Source of the DNA: JAOTYV01 sp041557595
GTDB taxonomy: Bacteria; Pseudomonadota; Alphaproteobacteria; UBA8366
Assembly: GCA_041557595.1 (NCBI GenBank)
Contig: JBFFGE010000070.1
Location: forward strand, 1 to 21,294
Reading direction: 5' to 3'
Length of the DNA stretch: 21,294 nucleotides
Position 1 is the stretch's first letter, and the number at the start of each line of letters is the position of its first letter. A program made the position numbers and the translations under genes. A model generated the notes under the pieces. The model saw only the letters and a list, made by a program, of their open reading frames with translations, made no database searches and had not been told where the DNA came from. Shown in pieces: positions 16,278-21,294 of the stretch.

Positions 16278-17159
16278 ATGAGTGTGGGATGTAAAGTCGC
16301 GGTAGGGTTGGATCGAAATGGTGCGCGGAATGCCGGCATCTTGATCGCCATGACGGCAGCCGCCGGATTATTGATCGCGCCGACGCTTGCGATCGCGGGC
16401 GGATCGGGACCGACCGGGCCGAGCACAGCGGTCAAGTTCGAAGCCATTCCGGGAAGTAAAGTCAAACGGGTCATTTTAACCGCCAGGGCGGTCGAGCGGC
16501 TGGGCATAGAAACCGGGAAAATCTCTGAACAAGTGATCACCCGGACGCAAATGGTCGGTGGACAGGTTACCCATCCCCTGCAAATCCAGGCGGAGCAGAA
16601 AATCGCCCGCGGGGGCTTCGGGGGCTTCGGTCAGGCTCAGGCACGTCCGGTTTCGGTGACGGCGCAGCCGCCTGCCGACGATGGCGCCTATATGCGTTTG
16701 ACGCTATCGCAAGAGGAGTGGGACCGGGTGGCGAAAGACGCTCCCGCACGAGTCATGCCGCTGGCGACACGCGGCAAATTTCCAAAAGAGATCGGGGCGG
16801 TGCGCGCCAGTTTGCCGCCGCTGTTCGACCCGAAACGCTCCATGCTACATGTCTACTACATCGTGCCCGGCAAGGATCACGGCCTGAAAGTAAACGACCG
16901 CATGCGCGTCGAACTGCAATTGTCGGGCAGCAACAAGAAACAAAAGGTCGTGCCCTACAGCGCCGTTTACTACGACGGGAAGGGCGAGCCGTGGGTCTAC
17001 ACCACCTCGAAACCGCGGGTATACGAACGCAAGCGCGTGAGCGTGGAACGTGTCGTGGGCAAACTCAGCGTTCTGAAGAGCGGACCGCCCCTCGGAACCG
17101 AAGTAGTGACCGTAGGAACGTCTCTGCTGTTCGGAGCGGAGGTAATTTACAAGAGATAG
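16278..17159 (+). CDS. Short RND periplasmic adaptor (membrane fusion protein) lacking the helical hairpin
   Basis: A 293-aa protein with one N-terminal membrane segment or signal (about residues 19-40). Residues 61-82 (KVKRVILTARAVERLGIETG) match the first strand region of RND adaptors. Residues 136-215 look like the beta-barrel domain. Residues 224-293 (VVPYSAVYYDGKGEPWVYT... GTEVVTVGTSLLFGAEV) match the C-terminal membrane-proximal domain that docks on the pump. The long coiled-coil hairpin and most of the lipoyl domain, normally over 100 residues between these parts, are missing. In their place is a Gly/Gln/Ala-rich stretch (110-134). I chose the ATG at 16278 because AAAGGAG lies eight nt upstream; a 20-codon in-frame extension has no ribosome site. 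It lies between two RND genes as their only visible adaptor. Confidence 0.8.
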   Translation: MSVGCKVAVGLDRNGARNAGILIAMTAAAGLLIAPTLAIAGGSGPTGPSTAVKFEAIPGSKVKRVILTARAVERLGIETGKISEQVITRTQMVGGQVTHPLQIQAEQKIARGGFGGFGQAQARPVSVTAQPPADDGAYMRLTLSQEEWDRVAKDAPARVMPLATRGKFPKEIGAVRASLPPLFDPKRSMLHVYYIVPGKDHGLKVNDRMRVELQLSGSNKKQKVVPYSAVYYDGKGEPWVYTTSKPRVYERKRVSVERVVGKLSVLKSGPPLGTEVVTVGTSLLFGAEVIYKR

Positions 17160-17219
17160 CGCAGTCAACACAGGCGCTTGAGTAGGTACGAAGGCGCATA
17201 ATCAGGTGACATGTGCCGC

Positions 17220-17237
17220 GCCTTCCATCCGGAAGGC
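17220..17237 (+). promoter_or_regulatory. Hairpin just before the RND subunit 2 ribosome site
   Basis: CCTTCC (17221-17226) pairs with GGAAGG (17231-17236) around an ATCC loop, extended by one G-C pair. It ends five nt before the GGGGAGA ribosome site of the second pump gene. There is no T-tract, so it is more likely an mRNA stability or translation-tuning structure than a terminator. Confidence 0.4.
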
Positions 17238-17254
17238 AAACGGGGAGAGAAAAA

Positions 17255-20200
17255 ATGTTTCGCTGGCTGATTGGTTCGAGCTTGGAGTTTCGCGTCGGAG
17301 TCTTGGGTATCGCGGCGGCCTTGGTTATCTTCGGCAGCCTCCAACTGCAAAAGATGCCCGTGGACGTGTTCCCGGAATACGAGCAACCGATCGTTAAGGT
17401 TCAGACCGAGGCGATTGGATTGTCCGCCCAGGAAATGGAGGACATGATCACCCTCAACCTCGAGGAACTGCTCAGCGGCGTACCCTGGCTTGACTCGATT
17501 CGGTCGAAATCCGTTACCGGCCTGTCCTCGATCGAACTGCGGTTTCATCGCGGCACCGATCTCATAAGAGCCCGGCAAATGGTTCAGGAAAGGCTGGCGC
17601 TGGCGATATACTTGCCGAACGTCGCCAATCCTCCGCAGATCCTGCAACCGCTTTCGTCGACCAGCCGCTTTATGATGGTCGGAATTTCCTCGGACGCGGT
17701 CGAGCCGACGGAAATGTCGATGCTCGCCCGATGGACAATTCAGCCGAAGCTGTTGGGCGTCCCCGGCGTATCGAACGTCGCGATCTGGGGGCAACGCCTG
17801 CGGCAGTTGCATGTCCAGATCGACCCCGAGCGGCTGCGCAAGGCGCGCTTGGTGCAAAATGACATCATTGCCGCCGCCGGCGACGCGCTGTGGGTTTCGC
17901 CCTTGACCTTCCTGAAGGGATCTACGCCCGGCACCGGTGGTTGGGTGGACGGACCGGAGCAGCGGCTCGGCGTGCAACACGTCATGCCGATAAATGAGCC
18001 GGAGGACATGGCAAAAGTCGCTGTCACGCCGCCGCACCTGTTGCTCAAGGGCAAGAAAATGGCGCTGGGCGACGTCTCCGAGGTTTCCTTCGGGCATCCG
18101 CCGCTTATCGGCGACGCCTATGTCAACGGTGGCAAGGGTCTCTTGCTGGTAATCGAGAAATTTCCTTCCGCCAATACGCTGGAGGTCACCCGGAATGTAG
18201 AACAGGCGCTCAAGGAACTGCGCCTCGGTCTTCCGGGCGTAACCATCGACGCCAGCATTTTTCGACTCGCTTCCTATATCGAGGAATCGGTCGTCAATTT
18301 GACGGAAGCGCTGATCTTCGGCGCCATTCTCGTCGTCCTGCTCATCGGCGCATTCCTCTTCAATTGGCGAACCGCGCTGGTCAGTCTCGTTTCGATTCCG
18401 GTTTCGCTGTTGGCTGCCGTGATCGTGCTCGACCTGCTGGGCGCCACGTTGAACACGATGATGCTTGCCGGTCTGGTGCTTGCGCTTGGCGTGGTCATCG
18501 ATGACGCCATCGTGGGCGTTGACAAGCTGATGGGCCGACTGCGGGAACGAAGCGATGAAAGCGGTGAACCGATTGCAAAAATTATCATGGACACGACGCT
18601 TGAAACGCGCAGCGCGACCGTCTATGCCGCTGCGATCGTTTTGCTCGCCGTTACGCCGATCTTCTTCATGGGTGGTATCTCCGGGGCATTTTTCCAGCCC
18701 CTGGCAATGGCCTATGGCCTGGCCGTGGTCGCTTCCCTTATCGTTGGACTGACCGTAACGCCGGCATTGAGCCTGATTCTCCTTGGCAAAGGTCAAGGTT
18801 CCACCGCCGAATCGCCGATCGCGGTTGCATTGCGCGGCGGCTACGCGGCAATTCTTCAAGGGTTGATGAAAGCGCCGAGCGCGGTGTCGGTTGGAGCCGG
18901 CGTCGCGGTGGTCGTCAGTTTCGCGATTTGGCCAATGCTCGGACAGTCGCTATTCCCGGCCCTTCAGGAACGGGAACTGCTCGTCAACGTGGCGACTGCG
19001 CCCGGCACATCGCATCAGGAGACGTATCGCGTCGTGTCGCGGCTTAGCAACGAAATTAAATCGCTATCTGGCGTGCGCAACGTGGGCGCCCACGTTGGGC
19101 GAGCGGTGAAAGGCGACCAGATTGTCGGAATCAACTCGGCCCAACTCTGGGTCGGCATCGATCCCAGTTCCGACTATGAAGGGATGGTCTCGAAGATTCG
19201 AGAGACGATCAACGGGTATCCGGGTATCGACCGCAACTTGCAGGCCTACTTGCGCGACACCGTGAGCGAAGCGTTGACGGGCACCAGTAGCCCGCTCGTC
19301 GTGCGAATCTTCGGTCACAAGCGCGAAGTTCTGCGTGAGATGGCCGAGAAAGTCCGCGAGGCGATTTCCGACGTTGACGGCCTCGTCGATCTGCGCGCCG
19401 TCGGTCAGGTAATGGAGCCGCAAATCCGCGTCAAGGTCGACCTTGAAAAGGCCAGCGCGGCAAACGTTAAGCCGGGCGAGGTGCGGCGCGCTGCGGCGAC
19501 CGTATTCGCGGGTTTGACCGTCGGGTATCTGTACGAAGAGCAGAAGATCTTCGATGTGCTGGTCTGGAGCGCGCCCGAGGGCCGCAACAGCATAGACAAC
19601 ATCAACGATCTGCTGGTTGAAAGATCGGATCGGCACCATGTTCGTCTTGGAGATGTCGCGGACGTGCGCATTGAACCGACCCCGACAGTCCTGCGGCACG
19701 ACGGCATTGCAAATTATGTCGATGTCGTGGCGAACGTTTCCGGGCGCGACCTGGCCTCCATCAACGAGGATGTCGAAGCGCGCTTGAAAAAGGTGAAGTT
19801 TCCGCTCGAACATTATCCGAAGATTCTGGGCGAGTTTACCGAACAACAAGACGCGCAAACGCGCACATTTGGGCTCGGTATCGCCGCCCTGATCGGTATT
19901 TTCCTGCTTCTGCAGGCAGCCCTGCGAAGTTGGAGCCTGGCATTGATCGCCTTTCTCGCGATCCCGGCGGCGGTGGCGGGCGGCGTATTGGCCGGTGCCG
20001 CGAGCGGCGGCGTGATTACGCTGGGCTCGATCGTCGGTTTCTTTGCCGTGGTCGGCATTGCCGCCCGGAACAGCATTCTGCTGATCAATCACTATCAGCG
20101 CCTCGAAGGAGAGGATGGCGTTCCGTTTGGTCTCGATCTTGTGCTCCGCGGTGCGCGTGACCGGCTTTCTGCGATCCTGGCGAGTTCTGCCGCAATCATC

Positions 20201-20389
20201 GCCGCTTTGTTGCCGATCGTGTTTTATGGGCGGATTGCCGGTCTTGAAATTGTGCAGCCCACGGCAATCGTGATCATCGGCGGCGTTATCGCCTCGACCC
20301 TGGTCACACTATTCGTCATTCCGGCGCTCTATCTGGTCATCGGTTCGGGCGCCGACCGTCAGGCGGATTTGGGACTTGCAGACGCCTAG
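17255..20389 (+). CDS. RND efflux permease subunit 2 (CusA/CzcA-like)
   Basis: A 1044-aa RND pump clearly paralogous to subunit 1. Both begin MFxWLIGSSLxFR and share KMPVDVFPE, SIRSKSVxGLS, LQPLSSTSR and the IAARN-ILLI helix motif. The TM4 motif reads ALGVVIDDAIVGVDK, with Asp416 and Asp417 at the same residue numbers as subunit 1. The conserved VEN is replaced by Val-Asp-Lys (Asp423, Lys424), and Asp421 is Gly. The ATG at 17255 has GGGGAGA six nt upstream; an open frame from 17213 adds an unlikely basic leader. It follows the adaptor by 95 nt and precedes the SPOR/barrel gene by 52 nt, all on one strand. Two pumps with one adaptor suggest either a mixed trimer, as in MdtBC, or two pumps sharing parts. 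Confidence 0.92.
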   Translation: MFRWLIGSSLEFRVGVLGIAAALVIFGSLQLQKMPVDVFPEYEQPIVKVQTEAIGLSAQEMEDMITLNLEELLSGVPWLDSIRSKSVTGLSSIELRFHRGTDLIRARQMVQERLALAIYLPNVANPPQILQPLSSTSRFMMVGISSDAVEPTEMSMLARWTIQPKLLGVPGVSNVAIWGQRLRQLHVQIDPERLRKARLVQNDIIAAAGDALWVSPLTFLKGSTPGTGGWVDGPEQRLGVQHVMPINEPEDMAKVAVTPPHLLLKGKKMALGDVSEVSFGHPPLIGDAYVNGGKGLLLVIEKFPSANTLEVTRNVEQALKELRLGLPGVTIDASIFRLASYIEESVVNLTEALIFGAILVVLLIGAFLFNWRTALVSLVSIPVSLLAAVIVLDLLGATLNTMMLAGLVLALGVVIDDAIVGVDKLMGRLRERSDESGEPIAKIIMDTTLETRSATVYAAAIVLLAVTPIFFMGGISGAFFQPLAMAYGLAVVASLIVGLTVTPALSLILLGKGQGSTAESPIAVALRGGYAAILQGLMKAPSAVSVGAGVAVVVSFAIWPMLGQSLFPALQERELLVNVATAPGTSHQETYRVVSRLSNEIKSLSGVRNVGAHVGRAVKGDQIVGINSAQLWVGIDPSSDYEGMVSKIRETINGYPGIDRNLQAYLRDTVSEALTGTSSPLVVRIFGHKREVLREMAEKVREAISDVDGLVDLRAVGQVMEPQIRVKVDLEKASAANVKPGEVRRAAATVFAGLTVGYLYEEQKIFDVLVWSAPEGRNSIDNINDLLVERSDRHHVRLGDVADVRIEPTPTVLRHDGIANYVDVVANVSGRDLASINEDVEARLKKVKFPLEHYPKILGEFTEQQDAQTRTFGLGIAALIGIFLLLQAALRSWSLALIAFLAIPAAVAGGVLAGAASGGVITLGSIVGFFAVVGIAARNSILLINHYQRLEGEDGVPFGLDLVLRGARDRLSAILASSAAIIAALLPIVFYGRIAGLEIVQPTAIVIIGGVIASTLVTLFVIPALYLVIGSGADRQADLGLADA

Positions 20390-20441
20390 TGGTATACAGG
20401 GAGTGGTCTAAGACGAAAGATTCAAGAAAGAAGATCTAAAA

Positions 20442-21294
20442 ATGACAAAGCTGGTTGTCAGCGTGATGGGCGCGGCATCGCTCGCCGTCACGCTGACCGG
20501 AGCCGCGTCGGGGGGTGACGCCAATCCGTCGGGGGACGGGTCGCCGAAGCGGCAAATATCGATCGCATCTGATCAGCGTGTCGGCGTATTACCCATCGTT
20601 CGATTCATGCGCGGCGACAGCCGCGCATATTTCGTTCGGCTTGCGTCGCTAAAATCCGAATCGGCCGCCCGCCGGGAATGGCGGAGCATTCGCGCCGCGA
20701 ATGCAACGATTGTCGATCCGGCCGACGTGACGATCGAAGAGGTGGTGTTGTCGAACGGCCGCATACGTCACCGTCTGCAGATCGGCCCGTTTCAAACCTT
20801 GCGACATGCCAAAGAATCTTGTGCCGCTTTGAATCGCAACCGTCAAAAATGCCTGGTCGAGGCGCGTAAGGGTAAACTCGTCCCCGTCCGTCGCACGGAA
20901 AAGGCACGCAACTCCGGCCAAACGGCATCTTTCGGTGGCGTCGGCACCGTCGTCGCGACCCGTCAGTCGAACGCGGGCGCCTCGCCGGCGGATCTCGGTA
21001 CGGTTCAATTGGCCCAGTTCCAGCTACCGCCCAAAACCGCCCCCAAGACCAAACAGGGCAAGCCGACGCCGGCCCCGCCGAAATTTTCCGGCGGCGAATT
21101 GAAGCTTCAATATGCCTGGGGCACGGAGCTCGAGATTCCATATCGGCAAAACGACGACCTCGATTCCCGGCTTAGCGACGAATCGCTCATTTTCTTGCCC
21201 AGCATATTCGGAACGGTAACCTATCGGCCGACCCGATGGTTCGAATCCAGCCTGGAAGTGAAGCTGGAGAAGCAATTCGCGGCGATCGAGACAG
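20442..21294 (+). CDS. SPOR-domain outer-membrane beta-barrel protein, alginate-export-like (partial)
   Basis: The frame from the ATG at 20442 stays open for 284 codons to the window edge; the 3' end is missing. Residues 1-23 are a signal peptide. Residues about 62-141 (YFVRLASLKSESAARREW ... LQIGPFQTLRHAKESCAAL) form a SPOR domain, a fold that binds peptidoglycan glycan strands lacking stem peptides. Cys127 and Cys137 could form a disulphide. A Pro/Lys/Thr-rich linker spans about 142-215. From 217 (GGELKLQYAWGTE, YRPTRWFESSLEVKLE) alternating amphipathic strands begin, resembling alginate-export-type outer-membrane barrels. The ribosome site is a weak AAGAAAGAAG. It lies 52 nt after RND subunit 2, so it probably supplies the outer-membrane part of the exporter. 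The barrel assignment rests on about 70 residues. Confidence 0.72.
   Translation, partial: MTKLVVSVMGAASLAVTLTGAASGGDANPSGDGSPKRQISIASDQRVGVLPIVRFMRGDSRAYFVRLASLKSESAARREWRSIRAANATIVDPADVTIEEVVLSNGRIRHRLQIGPFQTLRHAKESCAALNRNRQKCLVEARKGKLVPVRRTEKARNSGQTASFGGVGTVVATRQSNAGASPADLGTVQLAQFQLPPKTAPKTKQGKPTPAPPKFSGGELKLQYAWGTELEIPYRQNDDLDSRLSDESLIFLPSIFGTVTYRPTRWFESSLEVKLEKQFAAIET

Noticed and set aside
17165..18859. Minus-strand open frame of 564 codons antisense to RND subunit 2
   Set aside because: The plus strand encodes an unmistakable RND pump here. The antisense product is rich in Gln, Arg, His and Asp with no recognisable domain.
21236..21252. GGTTCGAATCC, a tRNA T-arm-like motif
   Set aside because: No matching acceptor, D-arm or anticodon arm surrounds it, and it lies within the SPOR/barrel reading frame (Arg-Trp-Phe-Glu-Ser).
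1..21294. CRISPR arrays, insertion sequences or prophage genes
   Set aside because: No regularly spaced repeats, transposase or integrase motifs, or phage structural genes were seen on either strand.

Overview
The window looks like a chromosomal segment of a free-living alphaproteobacterium. It is GC-rich with strong GC bias at third codon positions, has mostly GGAG-type ribosome binding sites, and carries gene families common in that class. This placement is an inference from style and gene content, because no rRNA or other marker gene is present. I see no tRNA, insertion sequence, phage gene or CRISPR array.

Region 1 (1-2330, minus strand) is a two-gene ABC exporter, an ATPase followed by an ABC-2 type permease with a 4-nt stop/start overlap. 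It ends at a perfect 12-bp stem terminator at the left edge. Region 2 (2601-4569, plus) is a two-gene operon of an alpha/beta hydrolase and a luciferase-like flavin-dependent oxidoreductase. Region 3 (4626-6732) holds a sugar-binding-protein-like gene without a signal peptide (minus) and a divergent aldo/keto reductase (plus). A compact palindromic intergenic element follows at 6734-6834. Region 4 (6903-9430) has a class I aminotransferase on the minus strand, divergent from ridA-like and tenA-like genes on the plus strand. RidA proteins clear the enamine/imine by-products of PLP enzymes, so this layout makes biochemical sense. Region 5 (9423-11678, minus) is a large secreted protein with an N-terminal repeat (probable beta-propeller) part and a phytase-esterase-like C-terminal part, interrupted by a lysine/arginine tract. 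Its stop overlaps the tenA stop by 8 bp.

Region 6 (about 11680 to the right edge, plus) is the most unusual part. It is an apparent export operon encoding RND pump 1 (1048 aa), a possible 30-aa peptide, a secreted protein of unknown function, a short periplasmic adaptor lacking the alpha-helical hairpin, RND pump 2 (1044 aa), and the first 284 codons of a secreted protein that joins a SPOR domain to what looks like the start of an alginate-export-type outer-membrane beta-barrel. No TolC-type channel is seen before the window ends. My working model is a non-canonical tripartite exporter. Two paralogous RND subunits, possibly a mixed trimer as in MdtBC, would work with a minimal adaptor and a peptidoglycan-tethered barrel in place of TolC. 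The substrate is unknown. The pumps resemble the CusA/CzcA heavy-metal branch overall but lack the first aspartate of the CzcA zinc relay motif.
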